From Candidatus Omnitrophota bacterium (lineage in GTDB: Bacteria; Omnitrophota; Gorgyraeia; DTHP01), in the NCBI GenBank assembly GCA_023818555.1, contig JAMWCG010000001.1, positions 1 through 21,860 of the forward strand: a DNA stretch of 21,860 bases. Direction: 5' to 3'. A program made the position numbers and the translations under genes. The notes under the pieces are model-generated. The model saw only the letters and a list, made by a program, of their open reading frames with translations, made no database searches and was not told the DNA's origin. How positions within the stretch are numbered: position 1 is the first letter of the stretch; each line of letters opens with the position of its first letter. Below are positions 1 to 6,593 of the stretch, one piece after another.

Positions 1-381
1 ATTAGATTCTTTTAATCTTTCATTTGCAAAATCGATATATTTTTGATTTAAATCAAAACCGACTGCGTTTCTCCCTAAATCTCTTGCAGCAATTAAGGTA
101 GTACCAATACCAACAAAAGGATCTAATACCAACTCCCCTTTATGACTAAAAAGTTCAATACATTTTTTAGGTAAAGCAATTGGGAAGACAGCAGGGTGAA
201 TATCTTTATCACGAATGTCTCTTTTTTCGTAATATAATTCCCAAATAGCAACTTGCCCTTTTACCCATTCCTTTGCGGTTAGGCAATTTATATGAGATGA
301 AGAACAACCACAAGTTTTCATATAATTTATATCCAATTTTGGGAAAGAAGTTTTTAGATAATAATTTATTTTTGTTGCCAT
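1..381 (-). CDS. DNA methyltransferase (N4-cytosine or N6-adenine), N-terminal part, cut by window edge
   Basis: The frame is open from ATG at 381 to the window edge, giving 127 residues with no stop. Residues 87-95 read DPFVGIGTT, the AdoMet-binding motif I (DPFxGxGTT) of amino-methyltransferases. It is followed by an acidic residue (D110 in VGFDLN) at the usual motif II place. Residues 62-77 (HPAVFPIALPKKCIEL) resemble the motif X segment that normally stands just before motif I. The catalytic (D/S)PPY motif is not in the visible part. Because motifs X and I lie at the N-terminus, it should follow beyond position 1, as in enzymes with the X-I-IV order. The start lies 3 bp behind the stop of the HTH gene, so the two are probably co-transcribed, as in restriction-modification (R-M) loci. 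The target site and any partner nuclease cannot be told from here. Confidence 0.82.
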   Translation of the reverse strand, partial: MATKINYYLKTSFPKLDINYMKTCGCSSSHINCLTAKEWVKGQVAIWELYYEKRDIRDKDIHPAVFPIALPKKCIELFSHKGELVLDPFVGIGTTLIAARDLGRNAVGFDLNQKYIDFANERLKESN

Positions 382-384
382 ATT

Positions 385-588
385 TTAATCTTTAAATAAA
401 TCTGCGACTGAAACTCCAAGTGCTTTAGCTATTTTTTCCAAAGTTTCGACGGTTGGATTGGGATTTTCGCCTGTTTCAATTTTTACAATTGTATTTAAAG
501 CCAAATCTGCTTCTTTTGAAAGACGGTCTTGGGAAATGCCTTTTTTCTGCCTTAATTTTCTAATATTTTCACTTACTTTATTTGACAT
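385..588 (-). CDS. Small XRE-family HTH regulator, C-protein-like
   Basis: This 67-residue protein is essentially one Cro/C1-type helix-turn-helix domain. It has IRKLRQKKGISQDRLSKEA, then ALNTIVKIETG as the recognition helix region, and the closing PTVETLEKIAKALGV typical of the family. Size and context (3 bp ahead of a DNA methyltransferase) fit a controller protein of an R-M operon. Controller proteins bind their own promoter and time methylase before nuclease expression. A small antitoxin-like or phage-type repressor is the alternative. The ATG at 588 has a good ribosome site (AAGGAA about 6 bases upstream), and a promoter and an inverted repeat lie in the 100 bp before it. The C-protein role is inferred from position, not from a specific motif. 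Confidence 0.85.
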   Translation of the reverse strand: MSNKVSENIRKLRQKKGISQDRLSKEADLALNTIVKIETGENPNPTVETLEKIAKALGVSVADLFKD

Positions 589-623
589 ATTCTTTCCTTG
601 ACTTTCATTAACTATTTTAATAC

Positions 624-635
624 ACTAATTATAGT
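624..635. promoter_or_regulatory. Inverted repeat ACTA-N4-TAGT, possible operator of the HTH regulator
   Basis: ACTAATTATAGT has matching ends (ACTA/TAGT) around four central bases. Its minus strand holds TATAAT, so a bound protein would cover a -10 box or the early transcript. C-protein operators are often built on ACT/AGT half sites. The repeat is short in AT-rich DNA and could be chance. Confidence 0.35.
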
Positions 636-661
636 AAATTAAATTTAACTTATTTAATATA

Positions 662-690
662 ATGATATGTAATTTTTCAAATAAAGTCAA
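662..690 (-). promoter_or_regulatory. Sigma70-type promoter for the HTH/methyltransferase operon
   Basis: On the minus strand TTGACT (690-685) is followed after exactly 17 bases by TATCAT (667-662), placing transcription start near 655. A second possible -10, TATAAT at 633-628, lies closer to the gene but has no convincing -35 box. Either would drive the HTH gene. Confidence 0.55.
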
Positions 691-723
691 ACAAAATTTA
701 AGAAGTTTATTATTTCAATATAT

Positions 724-768
724 CCCGCCGCTGTTAAAATTCTTTAAGATAAAATCCAAGCGGACGGG
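724..768. repeat. Imperfect inverted repeat, arms CCCGCCGCT and AGCGGACGGG
   Basis: Bases 724-732 pair with 759-768 with one bulged A (764), enclosing a 26-base AT-rich loop. The right arm shares CGGG (765-768) with the next inverted repeat, so the two hairpins cannot form together. The arms are GC-rich in an AT-rich setting. Function unknown: a mobile repeat, a terminator remnant or a structured transcript are all possible. Confidence 0.5.
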
Positions 769-817
769 CAAAAAGGAGGGTGATCTGAGTGTCATCCCCA
801 TCAGGAATTTTTGCCCG
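765..817. repeat. Perfect 10-bp inverted repeat CGGGCAAAAA / TTTTTGCCCG
   Basis: Bases 765-774 and 808-817 are exact reverse complements, separated by 33 bases. Inside, GGGTGA (778-783) can pair weakly with TCATCCC. A 10-bp palindrome CCTATATAGG (818-827) follows directly. The layout resembles the end of a small non-autonomous element or a terminator active in both directions. No U-run follows either arm, so a simple terminator is not well supported. Confidence 0.6.
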
Positions 818-836
818 CCTATATAGGTAGGTGTGC

Positions 837-851
837 CTCGCCGAAGGCGAG
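837..851. repeat. Short GC-rich hairpin CTCGCC-GAA-GGCGAG
   Basis: A 6-bp perfect stem with a 3-base loop, lying 41 bp behind the tRNA-Pro 3' end in the direction of tRNA transcription. It could slow or end transcription or protect the 3' trailer, but no U-run follows it on the minus strand. Confidence 0.5.
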
Positions 852-891
852 CGAGCAATCATCTTCCCCCAGAATTGATAAAAGTTGCATT

Positions 892-970
892 TGGTCGGGG
901 AGGACGGATTTGAACCGTCAACCTCAGCGTCCCGAACGCTGCGCGCTCAACCAAATTGCGCTACTCCCCG
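892..970 (-). tRNA. tRNA-Pro, anticodon CGG
   Basis: The minus strand folds as a complete cloverleaf: acceptor stem CGGGGAG/CTCCCCG, D stem GCGC/GCGC with an 11-base loop holding GG, anticodon stem CAGCG/CGCTG with loop TTCGGGA (anticodon CGG), variable loop AGGTT, and T stem GACGG/CCGTC with loop TTCAAAT. Discriminator A and the CCA end are encoded (895 and 894-892). The 5' end is only 11 bp behind the stop codon of the DUF72 gene and no separate promoter is seen there, so it is probably cut out of the riboflavin operon transcript. The 3' side faces the R-M-like genes. Confidence 0.97.
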
Positions 971-981
971 CAAAGGATGAG

Positions 982-1719
982 TTAAACGGTCAAGAGTTTT
1001 TTTAGCCTTAAAGCGTTTTTTACTGCATAGCCATAAGCATCATTATTAAAATAAGCATAAAAATCAATTCCTTTATTTAACCAAATTTTAGCCTTATCTG
1101 CCCAGGATTGCAACTCTTTTTCTGCATAGTTTGAACCATAGAGCGATTCTCCTCCGTGAAAGCGTAAATATACAAAGTCACTGGTTATAACCTCTACTAA
1201 GGGCCAGTAAGGAGAATGGGCAAGGCAGAGAGAGAAATTATATTTTTTTAAAATACCATATATCCCTTCATTAAACCAAGAGGAATGGCGAAATTCAAAG
1301 ACCTGGCGGATTTTGTATCTTGAAATTTGCACACAGAATTTTTCCAGTTTTTCAATATCCATCTTCATCCCCGGAGGAAACTGCCATAAGACGACCCCTA
1401 ATTTTTCTTTCAATTCTTCAAGTAGACCAAATAGCCTCACAAGAGCATCACCAATGTCTTTGAGTTTTTTTACATGGGTAATGTATCTTGAGCCTTTAAC
1501 CACAAAAGAAAAATCCTCCGGCACTCGCTTATACCAGCTCTTAAAGGCACTTTTTTGGGGGAGACGATAGAAAGTGACATTTAGTTCCACGGTATTGAAA
1601 AATTTAGCATAGTATTCTAACCACTTATTTTCTCTCAGCCCTTGAGGATAAAATACTCCTTCTCCCCAATGGGGATAACTATAACCGCTTGTGCCAATAA
1701 AGATTTTTCCTTTTGCCAC
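982..1719 (-). CDS. DUF72 (YecE-like) family protein
   Basis: This 245-residue protein has the DUF72 hallmarks: FIGTSGYSYPHW at the N-terminus, LEYYAKFFNTVELNVTFYRLP (residues about 34-54), WYKRVPEDFSFVVKGSRYITH, the LWQFPPG segment, the FEFRHSSW segment, YLRFHG and a final YAYFNNDAYGYAVKNA. The family has a TIM-barrel fold and no firmly assigned reaction. The start is GTG at 1719, eight bases behind the ribE stop and without a clear ribosome site, so translation is likely coupled to ribE. The start cannot lie much further downstream because the conserved GTSGYS begins at residue 9. Membership of the riboflavin operon is a fact of layout. A link to flavin use is only a guess. Confidence 0.93.
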   Translation of the reverse strand: MAKGKIFIGTSGYSYPHWGEGVFYPQGLRENKWLEYYAKFFNTVELNVTFYRLPQKSAFKSWYKRVPEDFSFVVKGSRYITHVKKLKDIGDALVRLFGLLEELKEKLGVVLWQFPPGMKMDIEKLEKFCVQISRYKIRQVFEFRHSSWFNEGIYGILKKYNFSLCLAHSPYWPLVEVITSDFVYLRFHGGESLYGSNYAEKELQSWADKAKIWLNKGIDFYAYFNNDAYGYAVKNALRLKKLLTV

Positions 1720-1727
1720 TAAAGTTA

Positions 1728-2369
1728 TTAGCGCATAAAACCGTGTGCCTTAAGAAATTCTTCCGTGAGAGTTCCTTTCTGGGGAAGAGAAAGAAATTTT
1801 TTCACATATTTTGCCAAAATATCTATCTCAATGTTTAAATAGTCATTAAGGTCTTTAAAACCGAGCGTAGTCGCTTTGAGCGTGTAAGGGATGAGGTTTA
1901 CAGAAAAGTAATTTTTCCCTACCTCTGCCAAGGTTAAACTCACTCCCTCTAAGGTAATGGAAGCTTTGGGAATAAAGTACCCCAGCATTTCTTTATCTAC
2001 CTCCACATATAAAACCACTTCCTCACCTTTCTTAATTTTCTTTGCAATCTTCCCCATGCCATCCACATGACCTAAGACAATGTGTCCGCTTAGCAAGGAA
2101 TCCCATCTTAAAGCCCTCTCTAAGTTGACCTTTTCTTTCAATTTAAGCATTCCCAAGTTTGTGCATCTTAAAGTCTCCTCTATACAGTCAAAGATTAATC
2201 TCTCTTTTTTTATGTCTACCACTGTTAAACAGACTCCATTTACCGCCACACTATCTCCAATCTCTAATCCCGAGACAATTTTTTCAGATTTTATCTCCAG
2301 TCTTAAAGATTTATCCTTTCTTAAAATCTTTTCTACACAACCCATCTCTTCAATTATTCCTGTAAACAT
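1728..2369 (-). CDS. ribE: Riboflavin synthase, alpha chain
   Basis: Makes riboflavin by dismutation of two molecules of 6,7-dimethyl-8-ribityllumazine, the last step of the pathway. The 213 residues have the usual length. The start MFTGIIEEMG is the family signature, and the protein shows two similar lumazine-binding barrels: GDSVAVNGVCLTV in the first, and IPKASITLEGVSLTL with a preceding GHVDGMG in the second. The gene overlaps the end of ribD by 16 bases. Its ATG has a good ribosome site (GAGAGAGG, 6 bases upstream) inside the ribD end. The same enzyme is called ribC in E. coli. Confidence 0.97.
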   Translation of the reverse strand: MFTGIIEEMGCVEKILRKDKSLRLEIKSEKIVSGLEIGDSVAVNGVCLTVVDIKKERLIFDCIEETLRCTNLGMLKLKEKVNLERALRWDSLLSGHIVLGHVDGMGKIAKKIKKGEEVVLYVEVDKEMLGYFIPKASITLEGVSLTLAEVGKNYFSVNLIPYTLKATTLGFKDLNDYLNIEIDILAKYVKKFLSLPQKGTLTEEFLKAHGFMR

Positions 2370-3472
2370 CTTAAACCTCTCTCTTTTAAATAACCGGAAA
2401 TTAAGATTTCCTCTCCTATTCTCTTTATCTCTATCTCTTTCAATTGAATTGCCTTACTTAATTTTTCCACGCCTTCCCCTTCCACAGAAGTAATCGCCTC
2501 CCTCCCTCCAATTATGCGAGGGCTGATAAAGAAATAAACTCTATCCACAAGTTTTGCCTCTAACGCCGAAGCAATGGTTTCCCCTCCCCCTTCAATCAAA
2601 ACATGGGCAATTTCTCTTCTTGCCAATTCTTTCATTAACTCCCGCAAATCCACTTTACCCCTTTTCTCTCTCACAATTAAGACCTCTGCTTTTTTCTGCA
2701 ACTGGCTTATCCTTCTTTTAGGAGCGTATTTTGTGGTAGCAATGATTACCTTTCCTATAGAATCCTGTGAAAAAATCCTTGCCTCTAAGGGAATTCTCAA
2801 TTTTGAATCTAAGATAATCTTATAATATAACTTTGAATTTTGAAATCTGAAATTTGGATTTAATAAAGGGTCATCCTCTCTTACCGTATTTAGTCCCACC
2901 ATGACTGCATCTACTTCGGCCCGTAATCTCTTTGCAAATTCACGCGATTTTTCTGAAGTAATCCATTGAGATTCTCCAGTCCTGGTGGCAATTTTCCCAT
3001 CAAGAGTCTGCGCAACTTTTACGGTAATAAAAGGAATCTTCTGGGTAATGTATTTTATAAAAACCTCATTAACTTTTTTTGCCTCTTCTTCTAAAATACC
3101 CACCTCCACCTCAATCCCATGCTCTTCTAACTCCCTTATTCCCTTACCATTATTTAGAGGATTGGGGTCAATCATGGCGGTGAAGACTTTTTTTATCCCC
3201 GCAGAAATTATTGCCTTGGTGCAGGGTGGAGTTCTCCCATAGTGACTGCAGGGCTCAAGGTTTACATATAAAAAGGCTCCTTTGGCTTTCTCCTTTGCTT
3301 TCCTTAAAGCTTCTATCTCTGCATGAGGGAGTCCGGCTCTCTTATGAAAACCTTTCCCCACTATTTCCCCCTCCTTTACAATCACGCAACCTACCATTGG
3401 ATTGGGGTTGGTAAATCCTTTTGCTTTTTTTGCCAGGCTTAGAACAATGCTCATATAGTCTTCGTGGTTCAT
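2354..3472 (-). CDS. ribD: Bifunctional diaminohydroxyphosphoribosylaminopyrimidine deaminase / 5-amino-6-(5-phosphoribosylamino)uracil reductase
   Basis: Carries out the deamination and NADPH-dependent ribose reduction steps of riboflavin synthesis. Residues 1 to about 145 are a zinc cytidine-deaminase fold with HAE (50-52), PC (74-75) and C84 in GRTPPC. Residues about 147-365 are the reductase, with VKVAQTLDGKIAT, the SQWITS segment, the VGLNTVREDDP segment and IEGGGET. Length 372 is normal. The start overlaps the PHP gene as ATGA. A run of four 7-bp repeats lies in frame at residues about 206-214, in the loop between DDPLLN and the strand YKIILDSKLRIP. Related proteins vary in this loop, so the repeat is probably tolerated without loss of function. 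Confidence 0.97.
   Translation of the reverse strand: MNHEDYMSIVLSLAKKAKGFTNPNPMVGCVIVKEGEIVGKGFHKRAGLPHAEIEALRKAKEKAKGAFLYVNLEPCSHYGRTPPCTKAIISAGIKKVFTAMIDPNPLNNGKGIRELEEHGIEVEVGILEEEAKKVNEVFIKYITQKIPFITVKVAQTLDGKIATRTGESQWITSEKSREFAKRLRAEVDAVMVGLNTVREDDPLLNPNFRFQNSKLYYKIILDSKLRIPLEARIFSQDSIGKVIIATTKYAPKRRISQLQKKAEVLIVREKRGKVDLRELMKELARREIAHVLIEGGGETIASALEAKLVDRVYFFISPRIIGGREAITSVEGEGVEKLSKAIQLKEIEIKRIGEEILISGYLKERGLRCLQE
2832..2859. repeat. Four 7-bp tandem repeats inside ribD (TTTGAAT-type)
   Basis: On the plus strand the units are TTTGAAT, TTTGAAA, TCTGAAA and TTTGGAT, directly abutting. They code in frame, on the minus strand, for roughly PNFRFQNSK of RibD. The order is exact and the period is constant, but the units differ at one or two positions, so the array is degenerate. 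Confidence 0.7.
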
Positions 3473-4290
3473 TTCTTAACTTTCTTCTTCATCTCTTCAA
3501 CCCAGCTATAAGGAATCTTTATACTTCCCAATTCCTTTTTCTTTTCTATTCCGTGGCAATCAGAACCACCGGTAACTAAAAGGGAATATTCTCGGGCTAA
3601 AGAGAGATAATGTTCGCTCATAGAGGGAGTGTGTTCGGGATAATAAACTTCAATCCCTTCAATCCCTTCCTTTATCAATTTCTTAATCAAGTCATCATTA
3701 TTCATTTTGTAGGGATGAGCAACTACAGGGATTCCCCCAGCCTCTTTAATTATTTCTACTGCCTCCGCGGGAAGTAGTCTCAATCTCTCTACATAACAAG
3801 GTGCACGGTTACCGATATATCGCTGAAATGCCTCAGGGATACTTTTTACATAGCCATTTTTTAAAAGAACATCGGCTAAATGTAACCTTCCCACAGAACC
3901 TTCTCCCTTTGTTTCCATAACCTCCTGGTAAGAGATTTTTATTCCCCAGGCATTCAATTTTTCTACCATTTTGGATATCCGCTCTTCTCTTGCCTGGCAG
4001 AGTTCTTTCAATCTTCTGACAAAATCTTCTTTCTCATGATTTATGAAGTATCCTAAAAGATGAACTTCTATGTCTTCAAACTCTGCAGTCAGTTCTACCG
4101 CCGGGATTATCTCCAGAGAATAAAAGGGTGAGGTTTTGAGAAGAAAAGGCAAGGCATCCACACAATCGTGGTCAGTAACCGCAATACAGGAGAGTCCGGC
4201 TGCTTTCGCTTTCTCAAGAATTTCCCGGGGACTAAATTTACCATCGGAAAAGGAAGAATGGATATGGAGGTCAGCAAATTGATTTTTCAA
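3469..4290 (-). CDS. PHP-domain phosphoesterase (TrpH / RNase AM-like)
   Basis: This 273-residue protein has the metal-binding PHP motifs in order: [11 protein letters not shown] (H9, H11), AVTDHD (residues 38-42), VVAHPYKM in the middle and GGSDCHG near the C-terminus. These match the TrpH/YciV family. In E. coli the family member is a 5'-3' exonuclease that removes short RNA or nucleotides (RNase AM). A histidinol-phosphatase-like activity is less likely because the context is not histidine synthesis. The start is TTG at 4290, inside the nusB end (20-base overlap). No ATG or GTG fits upstream in this frame close by, and the HIH motif needs a start here. Its place between nusB and ribD suggests RNA or nucleotide turnover, but this is inference. 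Confidence 0.88.
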   Translation of the reverse strand: MKNQFADLHIHSSFSDGKFSPREILEKAKAAGLSCIAVTDHDCVDALPFLLKTSPFYSLEIIPAVELTAEFEDIEVHLLGYFINHEKEDFVRRLKELCQAREERISKMVEKLNAWGIKISYQEVMETKGEGSVGRLHLADVLLKNGYVKSIPEAFQRYIGNRAPCYVERLRLLPAEAVEIIKEAGGIPVVAHPYKMNNDDLIKKLIKEGIEGIEVYYPEHTPSMSEHYLSLAREYSLLVTGGSDCHGIEKKKELGSIKIPYSWVEEMKKKVKK

Positions 4291-4708
4291 ATTCGTTTGG
4301 TCTCTTAATCTCTTCTTTAAAAATTTTATCCAATATTCCGTTTACAAACTTAGGAGACTCCACATCGCCATACTTCTTCGCCAGTTCTATTGCCTCATTT
4401 ATCACCACCTTGGGCGGGACATCTTTTTTAGAACCCAATTCAAAGCAAGCCATGCGTAAGATATTACGGTCAATGGTTGCCATGCGGGGAATATCCCAGT
4501 TCTGGGCATATTTCTGAATCAGAGAATCAATCTTTTCTATATTTGCACAGGTCCCTTCAATCAGACTGTCCGCATATTCTCTAATCTCTCTCTCTATCTC
4601 CATTCCGCTCCAGAAATCTTCTCTCCCCTCTTGAGAAGAGACCCGCTTGATATCTATCTGATAGAGACACTGCAAAGCCAGTTCTCTTGCCTGCGTCCGT
4701 TTGCGCAT
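4271..4708 (-). CDS. nusB: Transcription antitermination factor NusB
   Basis: This 145-residue all-helical protein binds boxA RNA together with NusE (ribosomal protein S10) in antitermination of rRNA operons. The family signatures are visible: [16 protein letters not shown] at the N-terminus, the [13 protein letters not shown] segment and [12 protein letters not shown] near the C-terminus. Length is typical. One base separates it from the ribH stop, so translation is likely coupled. The ribH-nusB pairing is common across bacteria and does not by itself imply that NusB controls this operon. The tail of about 20 residues after NGILDKI overlaps the PHP gene start. Confidence 0.96.
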   Translation of the reverse strand: MRKRTQARELALQCLYQIDIKRVSSQEGREDFWSGMEIEREIREYADSLIEGTCANIEKIDSLIQKYAQNWDIPRMATIDRNILRMACFELGSKKDVPPKVVINEAIELAKKYGDVESPKFVNGILDKIFKEEIKRPNEFEKSIC

Positions 4709-4709
4709 T

Positions 4710-5174
4710 CTATTTTATCTGGGGAAGCAAATTTGCCATCTCCAGAGCAGATAAGGCTGCCTCTCTCCCTTTATTCCCCTCTTTTGTCCCTGCCCGTTCA
4801 ATTGCCTGTTCAATGTTCTCCGCGGTAACGATTCCAAAAATTGTAGGAACCCCTGTGGAGAGATTGATTTGAGCAATCCCTTTGGCTACCTCAGAAGCAA
4901 TGTAATCAAAGTGGGGAGTAGCCCCACGAATGATTGTTCCCAGACAGATAACCGCTTGGAATTTTTTAGATTGGGCAAGTTTCAAGGCAACAAGGGGAAT
5001 TTCAAAAGAACCCGGAGTATAGGTAACCAAAATATCTTCCTCTTTTACCCCATGCCTTATCAGGGTATCCAAACACCCCTCTAAGAGTTTCTGACTAATA
5101 AACTCATTGAAACGCGAAACTACCACTCCAAACTTCTTATCTTTTGCGATTAAATCTCCTTTTATATATCTCAT
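4710..5174 (-). CDS. ribH: 6,7-dimethyl-8-ribityllumazine synthase
   Basis: Condenses 5-amino-6-ribitylaminouracil with 3,4-dihydroxy-2-butanone 4-phosphate to give the lumazine that RibE uses. The 154 residues show the expected order: [11 protein letters not shown], then TPGSFEIPL, the [18 protein letters not shown] segment with the catalytic His at 88, [10 protein letters not shown], and the closing [14 protein letters not shown]. The enzyme usually forms 60-mers or pentamers. The ATG has a strong ribosome site (AAAGGAGG). It follows ribBA after 101 bp in which no clear promoter or terminator was found. Confidence 0.98.
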   Translation of the reverse strand: MRYIKGDLIAKDKKFGVVVSRFNEFISQKLLEGCLDTLIRHGVKEEDILVTYTPGSFEIPLVALKLAQSKKFQAVICLGTIIRGATPHFDYIASEVAKGIAQINLSTGVPTIFGIVTAENIEQAIERAGTKEGNKGREAALSALEMANLLPQIK

Positions 5175-5275
5175 CCAACCTCCTTTCTTTATAATTTTTG
5201 AATTGACTACACAGATTCAGAAAAATGGTTGCCTTGATTATTTTATCCGCATAAGCAATCTTCTCATCTGATTAA

Positions 5276-6481
5276 TCATATTATGGACAAATGGTGCCCC
5301 AGTTTTTCCTTCTTTGTCTTTAAGTATTTCTCATTTAAAGGAGAGGGAGGGATTTCCACGGGTATACGCTCCACAATCTTAAGCCCGTAGCCTTCTAATC
5401 CCACAATTTTTCGGGGATTATTGGTAAGAAGACGAATTTCGCGCACTCCTAAGTCAAAAAGAATCTGTGCCCCAATTCCATACTCCCGCAGGTCGGGTTC
5501 AAAACCTAAAGCCAGATTTGCCTCTACAGTATCCAGCCCCTTATCCTGTAAAGCATAGGCTTTAATCTTATTCTCCAGACCAATCCCTCTCCCCTCCTGC
5601 AGAAGATAAAGAATTACTCCTCTCCCTTCCTTAGCAATCATCTCCATAGACTTTTTCAACTGTGCTCCACAGTCGCATCGCTTTGAACCAAAGATGTCGC
5701 CGGTTAAACACTGGGAATGAACCCTTACCAGAAGGGGCTGGGAAATATCTTCTAAACTTCCTTTTACTAAAGCAATGTGCAGGGCTTTGTCTAAGGTGGC
5801 TTCGTAGAGGAAAAGTGTAAATTCACCATAATCGGTGGGGAGGGTGGTTTCGGCTAACCTCCGCACCAGTTTTTCTGAGCGCCGACGATAAGCAATGAGG
5901 TCGGCAATTGTACCAATCTTAAGATTATGCTTCTGAGCAAATTCAAAAAGTTCTTTTGTTCTTGCCATCGTTCCATCTTCATTCATAATCTCACAGATAA
6001 CTCCTGCAGGATAAAGTCCGGCGAGTTTCATTAAGTCCACACAGGCTTCAGTATGACCTGCTCTCACCAGAACACCTCCCTCTTTGGCGCGCAAAGGAAA
6101 AATGTGCCCGGGTTTAACTAAATCTTCGGGCTTGGTGCGCGGGTCAATTAAAACTTTGATTGTATAGGCACGGTCATAAGCAGATATCCCTGTGGTAATA
6201 TTCTCTTTAGCGTCTACCGAAATAGTCCAAGCGGTTTTGTAAGGGTCCTGCGGTTCATTAGACATGGGATATAAGCCCAATTCATCCAATCGCTTCCCTT
6301 CCATGGGGACACAGATTAATCCCCGTCCATGTTTTGCCATAAAATTTATATCTTTAGAAGTAACAAAGGAGGCAGAGATAATGAGGTCCCCTTCGTTCTC
6401 CCGGTCCTCATCATCCAGCATAATCACCATTTTCCCCTCTTTCAAATCTTCAATAATTTCTTCCACGGTATTAAATTTCAT
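5276..6481 (-). CDS. ribBA: Bifunctional 3,4-dihydroxy-2-butanone-4-phosphate synthase / GTP cyclohydrolase II
   Basis: Starts both branches of riboflavin synthesis, from ribulose 5-phosphate and from GTP. Residues 1 to about 205 are the RibB part, with [11 protein letters not shown] (23-33), [10 protein letters not shown], then [14 protein letters not shown] and the [12 protein letters not shown] segment. Residues about 210-401 are the RibA part, with zinc ligands C258, C269 and C271 in [15 protein letters not shown], then [10 protein letters not shown] and RLLTNNPRK. Length 401 is typical of the fusion and no key residue is missing. The ATG has the ribosome site GAGGGGAG and sits about 20 bases behind the start site predicted from a consensus promoter. 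That leader is too short for an FMN riboswitch, so feedback at this level is not visible. Confidence 0.98.
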   Translation of the reverse strand: MKFNTVEEIIEDLKEGKMVIMLDDEDRENEGDLIISASFVTSKDINFMAKHGRGLICVPMEGKRLDELGLYPMSNEPQDPYKTAWTISVDAKENITTGISAYDRAYTIKVLIDPRTKPEDLVKPGHIFPLRAKEGGVLVRAGHTEACVDLMKLAGLYPAGVICEIMNEDGTMARTKELFEFAQKHNLKIGTIADLIAYRRRSEKLVRRLAETTLPTDYGEFTLFLYEATLDKALHIALVKGSLEDISQPLLVRVHSQCLTGDIFGSKRCDCGAQLKKSMEMIAKEGRGVILYLLQEGRGIGLENKIKAYALQDKGLDTVEANLALGFEPDLREYGIGAQILFDLGVREIRLLTNNPRKIVGLEGYGLKIVERIPVEIPPSPLNEKYLKTKKEKLGHHLSII

Positions 6482-6507
6482 ATTCTCCCCTCATTTCAAT
6501 TTTTTTT

Positions 6508-6536
6508 ATTATATCAATAACAATAAGCTTTGTCAA
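6508..6536 (-). promoter_or_regulatory. Consensus sigma70 promoter of the riboflavin operon
   Basis: On the minus strand TTGACA (6536-6531), a 17-base spacer and TATAAT (6513-6508) match the full sigma70 consensus. Start would be near 6501, leaving a leader of about 20 bases before ribBA. Confidence 0.85.
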
Positions 6537-6545
6537 GCCTTGACA
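6531..6545. promoter_or_regulatory. 15-bp palindrome formed by two back-to-back -35 boxes
   Basis: TGTCAAG-C-CTTGACA is a perfect inverted repeat with one central base. Its arms contain the -35 boxes of the leftward ribBA promoter and the rightward GGDEF promoter. Two polymerases could hardly bind at once, so the two promoters probably compete. A dimeric repressor could block both. No regulator is identified. Confidence 0.6.
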
Positions 6546-6568
6546 GGAGAATTGTTTTTTGATATAAT
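6540..6568 (+). promoter_or_regulatory. Consensus sigma70 promoter of the diguanylate cyclase gene
   Basis: TTGACA (6540-6545), a 17-base spacer and TATAAT (6563-6568) match the consensus exactly. Start would be near 6575, about 19 bases before the ATG at 6594. Confidence 0.85.
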
Positions 6569-6593
6569 TATTTAAACTTTTTTAAGCCCGAAG

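Noticed and set aside
811..1005. Plus-strand open frame of 64 codons
   Set aside because: It covers the tRNA-Pro gene and the end of the DUF72 gene on the other strand, and its translation has no family-like pattern.
2080..2493. Plus-strand open frame of 137 codons across ribE and ribD
   Set aside because: It is antisense to two well-supported genes, is rich in Ser, Leu and Phe as expected from the opposite strand, and has no motif.
2832..2859. Repeat arrays as CRISPR
   Set aside because: Units of 7-8 bp abut with no spacers, lie inside coding sequence, and there are no cas genes.
6482..6593. FMN riboswitch ahead of ribBA
   Set aside because: The consensus promoter leaves only about 20 bases of leader and no AGGATAAGGG-type core was found.
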